NCBI RefSeq assembly: GCF_947496875.1 | Contig: NZ_CANMEH010000001.1 | Span: 1 to 64,000 of the forward strand | DNA length: 64,000 nt | Direction of reading: 5' to 3' | DNA from: an uncultured Paracoccus sp. | GTDB lineage: Bacteria; Pseudomonadota; Alphaproteobacteria; Rhodobacterales; Rhodobacteraceae | In this document: one piece after another, positions 1-9,412 of the stretch | How positions within the stretch are numbered: the stretch's first letter is position 1 | How the letters are laid out: each line of letters opens with the position of its first letter | Position numbers and translations under genes: made by a program | The notes under the pieces: model-generated | What the model saw: the letters and a program-made list of their open reading frames with translations, nothing else | The model's database searches: none | Told to the model about the DNA's origin: nothing

Positions 1-140
1 CGCCAGATCCGGGTGATCTCCGTATGGGTCGCCCGATCGATCGAGTTCATCGCCTCGGGCCTGTCGAAGGTGATCTGCAGGATGCCGCCATCGAGCATCT
101 CGAGCTTCAGCTTGGTATAGTGGCGATGCCAGTCGGTCAT
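1..140 (-). CDS. Enoyl-CoA hydratase/isomerase family protein, N-terminal part (cut by window edge)
   Basis: Only the first 46 or so residues are present; the gene runs off the left edge. The start MTDWHRHYTKLKLEM leads into LQITFDRPEAMNSIDR, the typical first strand of crotonase-fold proteins, where the family has 'ItLnRPeakNal'. Crotonases hydrate or isomerise acyl-CoA thioesters. It lies 43 bases downstream of an acyl-CoA ligase on the same strand, so the two are probably co-transcribed in a carboxylic-acid activation and degradation pathway. The substrate cannot be told from this fragment. Confidence 0.8.
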   Translation of the reverse strand, partial: MTDWHRHYTKLKLEMLDGGILQITFDRPEAMNSIDRATHTEITRIW

Positions 141-183
141 GGGTCTACTTTCGCGTTGATGGGTGCGTCTTGTGTCGACGCGA

Positions 184-2112
184 TCAGGGCAGCGGTTTCG
201 AGGCGGTGGCAGCCGCGCGAACGCTTTCCAGTGAGTCCGGGTTTTCGAGGGTCGTGAGGTCACCAAGCGGGTGGCCAAGCACCACGTCCCGCGCGAGGCG
301 GCGCAGGATCTTGCCATTCCGGGTGCGCGGCAGATCGGTCACGATGAACACCCTGCTCGGTCGCAACCCCGCGCCGAGCTTGCGCCCGACGTGCTCGCGG
401 ATCGCATCGGCCAGTGCGCCATGGTTGACGACGTCAGGTTTCGCGACGATCAGCAGCACCACGGCCTGGCCGCTCTTGGCATCGGGCACCCCGATCGCCG
501 CGGCGCTGACCACGCGGCCGTCCGCCAGTGCGGCTTCCTCGATCTCCGACGGGCCGACGCGGCGTCCCGAGATCTTCAGCACGTCATCGCTGCGGCCGCG
601 CAGCTCCCACAACCCGTTCTCATGTCGCACGACGAGGTCACCGTGGCTCCAGAGACCCGGTCGCTGCGACCAGTAGCTGTCGATGAACCGGTCCGGATCC
701 TGCCACAGCCCTCTCGTCAACCCCACCATCGGCCGCCGCAGCACCAGCTCGCCGACTTCCCCCGTCGCGGTCTCGTTGCCGTCGTGCACGGCGGCGGCGG
801 CCACGTCCGTGACAATGGAGTTGAAGCCGATGGGATAGATCGGGCGCACTACGATGTTCGAGAGGATGCCACCCGAGACCTCCGTGCCGCCGGTCAGATT
901 GATGATCGGCGTGCGCCCTTGGCCGATCTGGCTGAACGCCCACAGGAAGGTGGGTTCGTCGATCACCTCGCCTGCGGTGATGATGGTGCGGAAGTGGCCG
1001 CCAAGCTCCGCCGGCAGTTCCGGCGACGCCGCTCTCATGACGCGCAGCATGGTGGGGGCTGTGCCGAAATGGCTCACGTCGGTTGCCCTCGCTACGCGCA
1101 GAAGTTCGAGCGAGTCTGGCGAGGTGGGGCCGCCGTTGTAGAGGACCAGCGATCCGCCGAGCATCAGCGGCGCACAGATCTGCCACGGGCCGACCATCCA
1201 CCCCATGTCGCTGTACCACATCAGGCGGTCGCCGGGACGAAAGTCGAACTGGTAGGCGGTGTCGTGCGCCACCCGGAACGGAAAGCCGCCGTGGATATGG
1301 ACCGTACCTTTCGGCTTGCCGGTGGTCCCCGAGGTGAACATGATCATCCAGGGCGTGTTCGGATCCAGGGCGGGCGCCTCGACGACGCGATCGGCGGCAA
1401 CGCTCGCCCAGTCGCGCGCCCCTTTCGCTGCGCCCTCGCCAAGGCTGCGAATCACCGCGACCGTTTCAAGCCCGGGACAGGCCGCCGCCGCGGCGGCGAG
1501 GGTGCTGGCTGTGCGGATGGTCTTGCCGCCGCGGACCCATCCATCGCAGCTGACCAGAACCTTCGCACCGGCCGCATTGATCCGCGTCGCGATCGCCTCC
1601 GGCCCGAACGCGGAATAGAGCGGAACGATGATGGCGCCCATGCGCGCGGTGGCGACCGTCACGAACACGGCCTCTGCGATGTTGGGCAGCAGCATCGCCA
1701 CCCGGTCGCCCGCGCCTACGCCAAGGGACGCCAACCTCGACATCGCGGCATCCACCTCGCCACCAAGCTGGGCGCGGGTGATGTCGCGGCGGGCACCGGA
1801 TTTCGACATCTCGATCACCGCGATGGCGTCGTCCTCTGCCCCCTCGGGCGCGAGCAGTGTGTCGGTGAAGTTGAGCGCGCCTCCTTCGAACCAGCGCGCC
1901 CATTCAACGCCGCCCTTCAGGTCCATCACCTGCCGGAACGGGCGGCGGAAGCGCAGACCGAGATCCGCGACCACGTCCCGCCAGTAGCCTTCCATGTCGG
2001 CCAAGGCAAACTCGCGAAGGTCGTCGAAGTCCCTTCTGCCAGAGCGCCGCATCAGCCGAGTGAGCGCCGCGCTGTCGATACGTGCGGCATCAGGGTTCCA
2101 GACGGGCGTCAT
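184..2112 (-). CDS. AMP-forming acyl-CoA synthetase (acetyl/acetoacetyl-CoA ligase-like)
   Basis: A 642-residue ANL-superfamily ligase that would activate a carboxylic acid to its CoA thioester using ATP. The P-loop-like motif MFTSGTTGKPKGTVH, a GTE-type adenylate motif (LTGGTEVSGG), the hinge and A8 region (ELRGRSDDVLKISGRRVG) and the C-terminal lysine in RTRNGKILRR are all visible. An N-terminal block around WARWFEGGALNFTDT matches the acetyl-CoA-synthetase N-domain. The start at MTPVWNPD was preferred over an in-frame ATG 23 codons earlier because the earlier stretch is arginine-rich shadow sequence. It probably leads an operon with the crotonase gene. Substrate unknown; acetoacetate, propionate or another short acid are possible. 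Confidence 0.88.
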   Translation of the reverse strand: MTPVWNPDAARIDSAALTRLMRRSGRRDFDDLREFALADMEGYWRDVVADLGLRFRRPFRQVMDLKGGVEWARWFEGGALNFTDTLLAPEGAEDDAIAVIEMSKSGARRDITRAQLGGEVDAAMSRLASLGVGAGDRVAMLLPNIAEAVFVTVATARMGAIIVPLYSAFGPEAIATRINAAGAKVLVSCDGWVRGGKTIRTASTLAAAAAACPGLETVAVIRSLGEGAAKGARDWASVAADRVVEAPALDPNTPWMIMFTSGTTGKPKGTVHIHGGFPFRVAHDTAYQFDFRPGDRLMWYSDMGWMVGPWQICAPLMLGGSLVLYNGGPTSPDSLELLRVARATDVSHFGTAPTMLRVMRAASPELPAELGGHFRTIITAGEVIDEPTFLWAFSQIGQGRTPIINLTGGTEVSGGILSNIVVRPIYPIGFNSIVTDVAAAAVHDGNETATGEVGELVLRRPMVGLTRGLWQDPDRFIDSYWSQRPGLWSHGDLVVRHENGLWELRGRSDDVLKISGRRVGPSEIEEAALADGRVVSAAAIGVPDAKSGQAVVLLIVAKPDVVNHGALADAIREHVGRKLGAGLRPSRVFIVTDLPRTRNGKILRRLARDVVLGHPLGDLTTLENPDSLESVRAAATASKPLP

Positions 2113-2690
2113 CGAGCGACCCTCCCGCGAGCGGATCGGCGATTCACAGCCGCGGGGTGGTAGCCGGCGACATGACTCCACGCCGAGCGGATGTGCGGTT
2201 TAGCGGCGACGGTCAGTGAGGTTGGCAATCTGCGGGCGGATGTAATCGGCGTCAGCATGCTGGGAACATCCCGTGCCTCGATCAGTTGCCCCGCCTCTGC
2301 AGTCAGGATCATTCGGGCGACTCCCATGGCGTTCTGGGCGAGACCGGCAAGCGCAGAAGGATGGCACGCGCCGTGTTGACCTTGAGCGTGTCGCTGCGGC
2401 CGCCGGATTGCAACAACAAGGTGCGGCGTTTCGATTCGGGCGCGGGAGAAAGAAAGCGACGACCCGCTGCTCACCGCGCAACGCGCCACCGTCGCCCCGT
2501 CTGGGGCGCAGTTGGATGCATCCGCCAACTGGAAACGAGGCGGATGATGGCGTCGTCGCTGGGGAGATCGGCCGCGCCTGTCGCGGCGCCAACTTTCAGT
2601 TCCATCAGTTAATCGCCCGCAAAGCGTCAAAGGTCCTCTCGTCTACCGGTGTTCATTGGTCTCGCGCTTATGGCCGGTTCTGCGGCCGCA
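2113..2690. other. No supportable gene; loose intergenic stretch
   Basis: All six frames have open stretches here, as expected in GC-rich DNA, but none gives a recognisable domain, a convincing start or a consistent codon pattern. The promoter for the acyl-CoA ligase operon presumably lies close to position 2112, but I see no clear -35/-10 pair. The region may contain decayed coding sequence. Confidence 0.4.
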
Positions 2691-2900
2691 TCATGTTCCC
2701 GATCCGTGATCCGCGCGCCGAGCCGCCCAGCGCTTGCGCTGCGCCTCGGCGATGCGCGCCTTCCCCTCGGTCGACGTAGGCCCGGTCGACAACCCTCCAT
2801 GCATGCGACAGCGCTGCTTGCCGAGTTCGCTTTTGAGTTGGCACTTCGTACCCCTGCGGGTCGCCAACACCGCGCGCGCCGCGATCGTGCTGCCGAGCAA
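2691..2900 (-). CDS. Small HGG-x-STGP motif protein (phage/plasmid-type hypothetical)
   Basis: A 69-residue basic protein. The core reads ATRRGTKCQLKSELG, then RCRMHGGLSTGPTSTEGKARIAEAQ. This matches a widespread short family with a cysteine pair (C-x-n-RCRMHGG) followed by STGP-x-T-x-EG-x-ARIA, often found in prophages, plasmids and island borders. It could be a small zinc-binding or DNA-binding protein; its function is not known to me. Family members often begin a little upstream, so the start is uncertain. It sits alone in an otherwise gene-poor stretch, which fits a mobile-element remnant. Confidence 0.55.
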   Translation of the reverse strand: MLGSTIAARAVLATRRGTKCQLKSELGKQRCRMHGGLSTGPTSTEGKARIAEAQRKRWAARRADHGSGT

Positions 2901-3182
2901 ACCCCGAAATCCGGCATGGGCCCGCCTCCGGGGGCAACCGATCTCTCGTGGGCAGGATTACACGTCGGCCGGACACGCCAGCGGCGCAGAACTGGCGAGC
3001 GCCAGAGGAGTGCGCGATCCACGATGTCTCGCGTCTTGCGCCTGACCCTGCTCGCGCCCGACACCGTCGCGGCTCCCGGACGGCACGCAAGGGTTGGAAG
3101 TGACACTCGCAAGCCGGCTCCGGCCTTTTCCGGAGGAATGGTGAGGCAGCGTGCCGGTTGATGCGGGCTGATGTGAGAAATA

Positions 3183-4337
3183 CTACCCGTCGACCATAGC
3201 CTTGATCATAGCAGCGACAGCACGCATCTGGACCCCCTCGCGGGTTCGCCATCCGTTGCCGCTGTAGCCCCAGAAGTCCCAGCACGCCCTCGGGTTGCCC
3301 GCTGCAGCCGTGGCCTGCGGGTAGAGGACGACGGTGCGGTTTGCGGCTGCCCAGCGATTGTACCCGGCGTCCCGCACAAAATCGTCATGGATCCGGTCCT
3401 CCCCTTGGGCGTCCGCATTCTGACGACAACCATGGAAGGCGACGTGAAGCCGGCACACCTCTGATCGGCACGCGTCCGGCACGTATAGGTACCCGACATT
3501 GCTCAGCCCGGCCGTTCGGCTGGAATGAAAGAATGCGGTCTGATCGAAGGCTCGCAAGCTGCCAGCCGCGTGCGGGTCAACCGCCCCCTCCAGGGAGTCC
3601 TCAGAGTACAGATGGCGCAGCAGCAGTTCCGCCGCGTCGTACCCGCATTCGATCACGAAAGGCAGCGCATGCGCGGCACAGTCGGGTGGCGCGAACCGGC
3701 TCTCGCCCGAGAAGCTGTCCACCGGCATACCATGGTTGGCGGGGCGATCCGGATCCCCACGCTCCACGCGCAGGTCTTCTCCGTCGACGCCAAGGAGGCT
3801 GTAGAGATCGGCCAGGCTGTCGGCCACAGCGGCGGGGACCACCTCATCAAGCTCGCCCCGGAACAGCCACACTCGATCGTCGGCCAGGTTGGCGGGGTCA
3901 TCAATCCCACCCGCCCGGTAGGCGGCATCGATCAGCTGCCGCGCGTCCTGTGCCGCTGGAGGCCGGGGGCGAAGACCCCAGAACCGATTTCCGAAGGAGT
4001 GTGTACAGGCGACTACGGCCGCAGAGCTGCGATCCAGCTTGGTAAAAGGCCAGAACGGATTCCGGATGATGTCCACGCACGCGTAGGGTCCGCCAGCCAG
4101 GACCGCCGCGCCCGCCACGGTTTCAGAGAAGGCAACGTGGAACTGGTGGGCGAAGAACCCGCCGGACGAAAGACCGGACACCGTCACCGAACCAGCGTCG
4201 AGGTTCAGATCGGTCGGCAACTGCTGTGACACTGAAACGGGCGGCGGATCCGGGATGTCGTCGTGGTGAGATCCGCTGGGGCCCGCGCCAACCAGCAGGG
4301 CTGCCAGGATTGCCGGAAGCAGACTGACCTGGCGCAT
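3183..4337 (-). CDS. Exported poly(3-hydroxybutyrate) depolymerase (type-2 catalytic domain)
   Basis: A 384-residue alpha/beta-hydrolase that would cleave PHB to hydroxybutyrate oligomers. A hydrophobic N-terminus (about residues 4-20) looks like a signal peptide. The lipase box is G55-L-S57-S-G59 with S57 as nucleophile, followed by HQFHVAFS and AGGPYAC. LHVAFHGCRQN near the C-terminus is the oxyanion-hole histidine motif. Lipase box before oxyanion motif is the type-2 order. There is no obvious substrate-binding or linker domain, so a periplasmic enzyme like Rhodospirillum rubrum PhaZ1 is as likely as a secreted one. It is monocistronic as far as can be seen. The family call is firm, the location inferred. 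Confidence 0.87.
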   Translation of the reverse strand: MRQVSLLPAILAALLVGAGPSGSHHDDIPDPPPVSVSQQLPTDLNLDAGSVTVSGLSSGGFFAHQFHVAFSETVAGAAVLAGGPYACVDIIRNPFWPFTKLDRSSAAVVACTHSFGNRFWGLRPRPPAAQDARQLIDAAYRAGGIDDPANLADDRVWLFRGELDEVVPAAVADSLADLYSLLGVDGEDLRVERGDPDRPANHGMPVDSFSGESRFAPPDCAAHALPFVIECGYDAAELLLRHLYSEDSLEGAVDPHAAGSLRAFDQTAFFHSSRTAGLSNVGYLYVPDACRSEVCRLHVAFHGCRQNADAQGEDRIHDDFVRDAGYNRWAAANRTVVLYPQATAAAGNPRACWDFWGYSGNGWRTREGVQMRAVAAMIKAMVDG

Positions 4338-4781
4338 TTCGCCTCACGCGCTGCACTACATCCTTCAGCCTACACGGCCGCAGCCGAAGTCGACAGTGTG
4401 CGCGAGCGGTGGGTCACGCCGGTGCCGATCTTGCGCATGGTGCCTCTGTCGACGCCAAGCCGGCCGAGAGAGAGTTTGGCCGCGTCTCGAGCTATCAACT
4501 CGTCGGGGATGAGGGAGCCATTGCTGATGAGGAAACGACGCAAGGTTCGCTCTGCCGGAAGGCCGATGCGGGGAGTCCGTAATGCAAAGCTTGTGGGCTT
4601 CATTGTTTGCCTCGCCCCGGATACCTGACGGACCGATGGCTCGAATCTTCGTGGGGTCGCCGCGTCTCCTCCGCGCATCTTCAGTTGGGAGGTGGCTTGT
4701 AGATGCAGTGGGGCGCAGGGGCTCTGATCGGGCTCGCGCCCTGACAAGTGGGCACGCTCATCCAGCTAAAGGAAATTGCGG
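4338..4781. other. Intergenic stretch with one doubtful minus-strand ORF
   Basis: A minus-strand frame at 4370-4747 is open for 125 codons and includes LPAERTLRRFLISNGSLIPD. It has no domain I recognise and no convincing ribosome binding site. It could be a remnant of a longer gene. The rest probably holds the promoter of the rightward EamA gene; AGGAA at about 4770-4774 serves as its ribosome binding site. Confidence 0.3.
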
Positions 4782-5594
4782 ATGCACACCCCTGCGCCCT
4801 TGGCGGTTCTCGGCCTTGTTGCCCTCGCCACAACGGCGATCGTCTGCGGCGATACCGCCGGCAAGCTGCTGACGGAGGCAGGGGTGCGGCCGCTGTTCGT
4901 GGCATGGTCGCGTTTCGCCCTGGCCGCGCTGCTGCTCGCCTGGTCACTGGGGTTGAGGCGCTCCAACCTGCGCGACCTGCTTGACTGGCGGCTGATCCTG
5001 CGCGCGGCATTCATCGTCGGCGGCATCGGCTCGATCATGACCGCGCTCAGCACCGAACGCATCGCAAACGTCTTCGGCGCATTCTTCATCGGCCCGGTCG
5101 TGGCCTATGCGCTGTCGGCCCTGCTGCTGCGTGAACGGGTGTCCTGGGCACGCACGGCCATGCTGGCGCTGGGATTTGCAGGCGTGCTGCTGGTGGTCGG
5201 CCGCAGCCAAGGCCACGTCCTCTCTCCGTGCATCTGCCCGAGCACCGCGGCACATTCCGCCGCCCACGCCGCGCGATGGCCGCGGGGATCGGCTGGAAAG
5301 CGGCCCAGCGCGACCGCGAGACCGAAGAAACCGCGCCGGGGCAGGCCATCCGCACGGCTGACGACCAGCGCCGCGATCATGGGCCGGCCTGCGACGACAT
5401 CCTCGCGCATGGTCTGCTCCAGCGCAGCAGCAGCATGGGAATCGCGGCATCGATGGTGCACCAGATCCGCCTGTTCAACGGCGGCAGGGCGTTCGAGGTC
5501 GACGCGCTGGTCCGTGACTGGGTGCCGCGCGGGCGGGGCGCAGTTCCTTCGGCGAGATCGACCTTCCGCGCACCTACGAGGCGCTCAGGATTAG
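4782..5594 (+). pseudogene. EamA/DMT-family transporter, truncated after its first half
   Basis: Residues 1-146 are a good first EamA domain. They hold about four or five membrane helices, with motifs PLFVAWSRFALAALLLAWSL and GGIGSIMTALSTERIANVFG, ending at LGFAGVLLVVGRSQ (near base 5215). A complete DMT exporter has a second, homologous half of similar length. Here the frame instead runs into about 120 hydrophilic, low-quality residues with no helices. A deletion or recombination junction at about 5215-5225 is the likely cause. The start at ATG 4782 has AGGAA seven bases upstream. The product is probably non-functional. Confidence 0.6.
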
Positions 5595-5711
5595 CGGGAT
5601 GATCTCGTCCGCCAAGGGGTGGCCGCCGCTCGGCGACGACCAGCGGCGCGCCGACCTGGCCCGGATCGAGGCGTTGCACGGCATCAGCTTCCGGCCGCTT
5701 GACCGTCCGGG
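5226..5711 (+). other. Decayed coding remnant between the truncated transporter and mutS
   Basis: Coding-like sequence appears in two successive plus-strand frames. One runs from about 5228 to 5540 and includes MVHQIRLFNGGRAFEVDALV. The other runs from about 5540 to 5705 and includes DLPRTYEALRISGMISSAKG. Together they look like the end of one gene broken by a frameshift and lacking its start. I do not recognise the family. The stretch follows directly on the truncated EamA domain, so one deletion may have joined two partial genes. Confidence 0.35.
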
Positions 5712-8339
5712 TCAGCTGCCGGCCGACGCGGCCAGTCCGGCGAGTTCATAGACCAGCTCCAGCGCCTCGCGCGGGCTCAGATCGTCCGGACGGACCCCGC
5801 CCAGGCGCGCCTCGACCGCGGAAGGCCCGGGCGCGGCCGGGGTCGGGGCGGCGCGGAACAGGGGCAGGTCGTCGATCAGCGCCGCCGGGCGGGCGCCGCC
5901 CTCGCGTGCCCCGGCCTCCAGCGCATTCAGGATGTCCCGGGCGCGGTCCACCACCGACGGGGGCAGCCCGGCCAGCCGGGCGACCTGCACCCCATAGCTG
6001 CGATCGGCGGCGCCCTTTCGCACCTCGTGCAGGAAAATGACCTCGCCATTCCATTCGCGCACCGCCACCGTGGCGTTGTCGACCCCGTCCAGCTTGGCGG
6101 CGAGTTGCGTCAGCTCGTGGTAATGCGTGGCGAACAGGGCACGGCAGCGGTTCCGGGCGTGCAGATGTTCCAGCACCGCCCAGGCGATCGACAGCCCGTC
6201 CCAGGTCGCGGTGCCCCGGCCGATCTCGTCCAGGATCACCAGGGCCCCAGGGTCGGCCTGGTTCAGGATGGCGGCGGTTTCCACCATTTCCACCATGAAG
6301 GTCGATCGGCCGCGGGCCAGATCGTCGGCCGCGCCGACCCGGCTGAACAGCTGGGTGACCAGCCCGACCTGGGCCCGGGTGGCGGGCACGAAGGCGCCCG
6401 CCTGAGCCAGCACCGCGATCAGGGCGTTCTGACGCAGGAACGTGGACTTGCCGGCCATGTTCGGCCCGGTCAGCAGCCAGATCGCGGGGGTCGGCCCTTC
6501 CGTCAGCGGGCAGTCATTGGCGACGAACGGTTCCCCCTTGCGCTTCAGGGCCCGCTCCACGACGGGGTGGCGCCCTCCCTCGACGACGAAGGCATGGCTG
6601 TCCTCCACCACCGGCCGGGACCAGCCCTCGGCCGCGGCCAGATCGGCCAAGGCAGCGGCGACGTCGATCTCGGCCAATGCACGGGTCGCGGCACCGATCA
6701 GCGCCGCCGCGTCCAGGACGGCCCGGGTCAGCCGCCCGAAGATCTCTCGCTCGATTTCCAGCGCCCGGTCCCGGGCGTTCAGGATGCGGGTTTCCAGCTC
6801 GGACAGCGCCACGGTCGTGAAGCGGATGCAGTTTGCCGTGGTCTGCCGGTGGATGAAGCTTTCCGACAGCGGCGGGCGCAGCATCCTTTCGGCGTGCGTC
6901 GTCGTGGTCTCGATAAAATAGCCCAGCACGTTGTTGTGCTTGATCTTCAGGCCCGGCACGCCCGCCAGTTCGGCATAATCCGCCTGCATGCCGGCGATCA
7001 CGCCCCGGCCCTCGTCGCGCAGCGTGCGGGTGGCATCCAGGTCGGGATCGTGGCCGGCCGCCACGAACCCGCCGTCGCGGGCCAGCAAGGGCGGTTCGGC
7101 CACCAGTGCGGCATCGAGCAGATCCACCAGATCGTCATGGCCGGTCAGATCCCGTGCGGCGTCGGCCAGCAGGCCATCGCCACCGTTCAGCAGCACGGCG
7201 ATCTGCGCCGCCGCGCCCAGCCCGGCCCGGATCGCCCCCAGGTCGCGCGGTCCGCCCCGATCCAGGCCCAGCCGCGACAAGGCGCGATCCATGTCGGGGA
7301 CCCGCGCCAGCGTGTCGCGCAGATCGGCGCGCAGCCGGGCTTCCTCGACCAGATGCGCCACTGCAGCCTGGCGGCGGTGGATGTCGCCCAGATCGCGGCT
7401 CGGGGCGCTGATCCGCCGTTCCAGCAGCCGGGCACCCGGCGCCGTGACGGTCCGGTCGATCGCGGCCAGCAGCGAACCTTCGCGGCCCCCCGACAGCGCC
7501 TGCGTCAGCTCCAGGTTTCGCCGCGTTGCGGCGTCGATCGACATGACGCCCGACCCGCTTTCCCGGACCGGTGGCGCAAGCCGCGGCATTCGCCCGCGCT
7601 GGGTGAGATCCAGATAATCGGCGATCGCCCCCATCGCCGCCAGTTCGGCGCGCGTGAAGCTGCCATATCCGTCCAGCGTCTCGACCCCGTAGAGCGTACA
7701 GAGCCGCCGCACCCCGGCCTGTGAATCGAAGCTGCCGGCGGGCAGTTCGGTCAGCGCCACCCCGGAATCCTGCGCCAGATCGTCCAGCCGCATGCCCTCG
7801 GCCACCAGCAATTCGCGCGGGGCGTGACGCGCCAGTTCGGGACCGAGCCGCGCCAGCGGGCAGGGCATCACCCGCAATGCGCCGGTCGAGATGTCCACCC
7901 ATGCCAGCGCGCTGTCGTCGCGCACCGTTGCAAAGGCCGCTAGGAAGTTGTGCCGCCGCGCCTCGAGCAGCGACTCCTCGGTCAGGGTGCCGGGGGTGAC
8001 CAGCCGGACCACGTCACGAGCCACGACCGATCTCGCCCCGCGCTTCTTCGCTTCGGCGGGGTCTTCCATCTGTTCGGCGATGGCAACGCGAAAGCCCTTG
8101 CGGATCAGGGTCAGCAGGTAGGATTCGGCGGCATGGACCGGCACCCCGCACATCGGGATCGGCGCGCCCAGATGCGTGCCGCGCTTGGTCAGCGCGATGT
8201 CCAGCGCCGTCGCGGCCGCCACCGCGTCGTCGAAGAACATCTCGTAGAAATCCCCCATTCGATAGAACAGCAGCGCGCCGGGGTTGGCGTCGCGGATCGC
8301 GAGATACTGTTCCATCATCGGCGTGGGTTTGTCGGTCAT
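5712..8339 (-). CDS. mutS: DNA mismatch repair protein MutS
   Basis: An 875-residue mismatch-recognition ATPase, normal length. The N-terminal mismatch-binding motif is FYRMGDFYEMFFDDA (Phe-x-Glu intercalating motif). The Walker A is LTGPNMAGKSTFLRQ, the Walker B is VILDEIGRGT, and ATHYHELTQL follows. The start at MTDKPTPMMEQY was chosen over an ATG four codons earlier because it matches the usual 'tPmmqQYl' beginning. MutS finds mispairs after replication and recruits MutL. No mutL or mutH is nearby, as is usual in this group. Confidence 0.97.
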   Translation of the reverse strand: MTDKPTPMMEQYLAIRDANPGALLFYRMGDFYEMFFDDAVAAATALDIALTKRGTHLGAPIPMCGVPVHAAESYLLTLIRKGFRVAIAEQMEDPAEAKKRGARSVVARDVVRLVTPGTLTEESLLEARRHNFLAAFATVRDDSALAWVDISTGALRVMPCPLARLGPELARHAPRELLVAEGMRLDDLAQDSGVALTELPAGSFDSQAGVRRLCTLYGVETLDGYGSFTRAELAAMGAIADYLDLTQRGRMPRLAPPVRESGSGVMSIDAATRRNLELTQALSGGREGSLLAAIDRTVTAPGARLLERRISAPSRDLGDIHRRQAAVAHLVEEARLRADLRDTLARVPDMDRALSRLGLDRGGPRDLGAIRAGLGAAAQIAVLLNGGDGLLADAARDLTGHDDLVDLLDAALVAEPPLLARDGGFVAAGHDPDLDATRTLRDEGRGVIAGMQADYAELAGVPGLKIKHNNVLGYFIETTTTHAERMLRPPLSESFIHRQTTANCIRFTTVALSELETRILNARDRALEIEREIFGRLTRAVLDAAALIGAATRALAEIDVAAALADLAAAEGWSRPVVEDSHAFVVEGGRHPVVERALKRKGEPFVANDCPLTEGPTPAIWLLTGPNMAGKSTFLRQNALIAVLAQAGAFVPATRAQVGLVTQLFSRVGAADDLARGRSTFMVEMVETAAILNQADPGALVILDEIGRGTATWDGLSIAWAVLEHLHARNRCRALFATHYHELTQLAAKLDGVDNATVAVREWNGEVIFLHEVRKGAADRSYGVQVARLAGLPPSVVDRARDILNALEAGAREGGARPAALIDDLPLFRAAPTPAAPGPSAVEARLGGVRPDDLSPREALELVYELAGLAASAGS

Positions 8340-8503
8340 CGGTGGGCCCATGGCAGCGGCGGGCCCGTTCTAGGCTGCGCGCCGGCGGATGCAAACCGCG
8401 CGATCGTCCGGCCCGCATCGCACGCGACCGCCTGCAGGTGGCGATGGACAGACCGCGGCCGCGCTGTCACCTTTGACGCACACAGGACGACAGGGAGGGT
8501 GCG

Positions 8504-9340
8504 ATGAGACTGTTGTGGGCCGGGGTGCTGGCACTGCTGACCGCGACGCCGGCGCTGGCCGAGTGCCCGCCGGCCGAAACGATGGCCGCGGCCGCGGAAG
8601 GCTGGCTGGCGGGCGAACGGCTGCCGGATCCCGCCGTCTCCTCCATTCAGGATGCCGCCTGCGCCTACAACTCCTACCGCGCCGCGTTGCAGGCGGAACT
8701 GGGCGAGCCGGTCGGCTACAAGGTCGGCTTCACGTCCAAGCCGGCGCAGGAACGGTTCGGCGTCACCGCGCCGGTGGCAGGCGCGCTGTTTGCCGACATG
8801 ATCCTGCAGGACGGGGCTGAGGTGTCGCTGCAGGGCAGCCGTTCGCCGTTCTACGAGGCGGACCTGGTCGTCACCGTGGCGGATGAGGCGATCAACGCCG
8901 CCCAGACCCGCGAGGATGTGGCCAGGTCATTGTCCGATGTCCGCCCCTTCATCGAACTGCCGGACATGGCGCTGGCCGAAGGTGTCGCCCCGACCGGGCC
9001 GATCATGGCGGCCTATGGCGTGATCCCGTGGCGGGGCGTGATGGGGCAGGGCATCGCGCTGTCGGACCTGTCGGATCCGGTCAGAAATCTGGCCGAGCTG
9101 ACGGTGGAGCTGAGGGCCGACGGGCAGAGCGTCGCCGAAGGCAGGGGCGACATGCTGCTGGGTCATCCGCTCGACGTCGTGCTGTTCCTGACCCGCCAGG
9201 GCACCACGCTGGAACCCGGCCAGGTGATCTCGTTGGGGTCGCTGTCGCCCCTGGTCGAGGCGACGCCGGGGATCGCCCTGTCGGCCGACTACAGCATCGA
9301 CGGCAAGCCGATGACGGTGTCGGCGACGCTGACCGACTGA
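8504..9340 (+). CDS. Exported 2-keto-4-pentenoate hydratase-like protein (FAH superfamily)
   Basis: A 278-residue protein of the MhpD/hydratase-decarboxylase type. Recognisable blocks are GYKVGFTSKPAQERFGV, GALFADMIL, FYEADLVVTVAD, PFIELPDM and LGHPLDVVLFL. Cytosolic members hydrate 2-hydroxypenta-2,4-dienoate using a divalent metal held by acidic residues. This one starts with a clean signal peptide (MRLLWAGVLALLTATPALA, cleavage after residue 19), which is odd for a metabolic hydratase. The usual E-x-E metal site is altered (YEAD remains). GGAGG about 8 bases upstream supports the ATG at 8504. It precedes the malic enzyme gene by 72 bases. Catalytic activity is uncertain. Confidence 0.75.
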   Translation: MRLLWAGVLALLTATPALAECPPAETMAAAAEGWLAGERLPDPAVSSIQDAACAYNSYRAALQAELGEPVGYKVGFTSKPAQERFGVTAPVAGALFADMILQDGAEVSLQGSRSPFYEADLVVTVADEAINAAQTREDVARSLSDVRPFIELPDMALAEGVAPTGPIMAAYGVIPWRGVMGQGIALSDLSDPVRNLAELTVELRADGQSVAEGRGDMLLGHPLDVVLFLTRQGTTLEPGQVISLGSLSPLVEATPGIALSADYSIDGKPMTVSATLTD

Positions 9341-9412
9341 CATGGCCGAGGCGAGGGGCAGACCAGATCGCCCCTGAGCCACGGCGGCGAGAGCGCTAGA
9401 ACGGGGGGAAAG

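Noticed and set aside
2200..2592. 130-codon minus-strand frame as a gene
   Set aside because: The product is Arg/Cys/Pro-rich with no recognisable domain or ribosome binding site, as in random GC-rich sequence.
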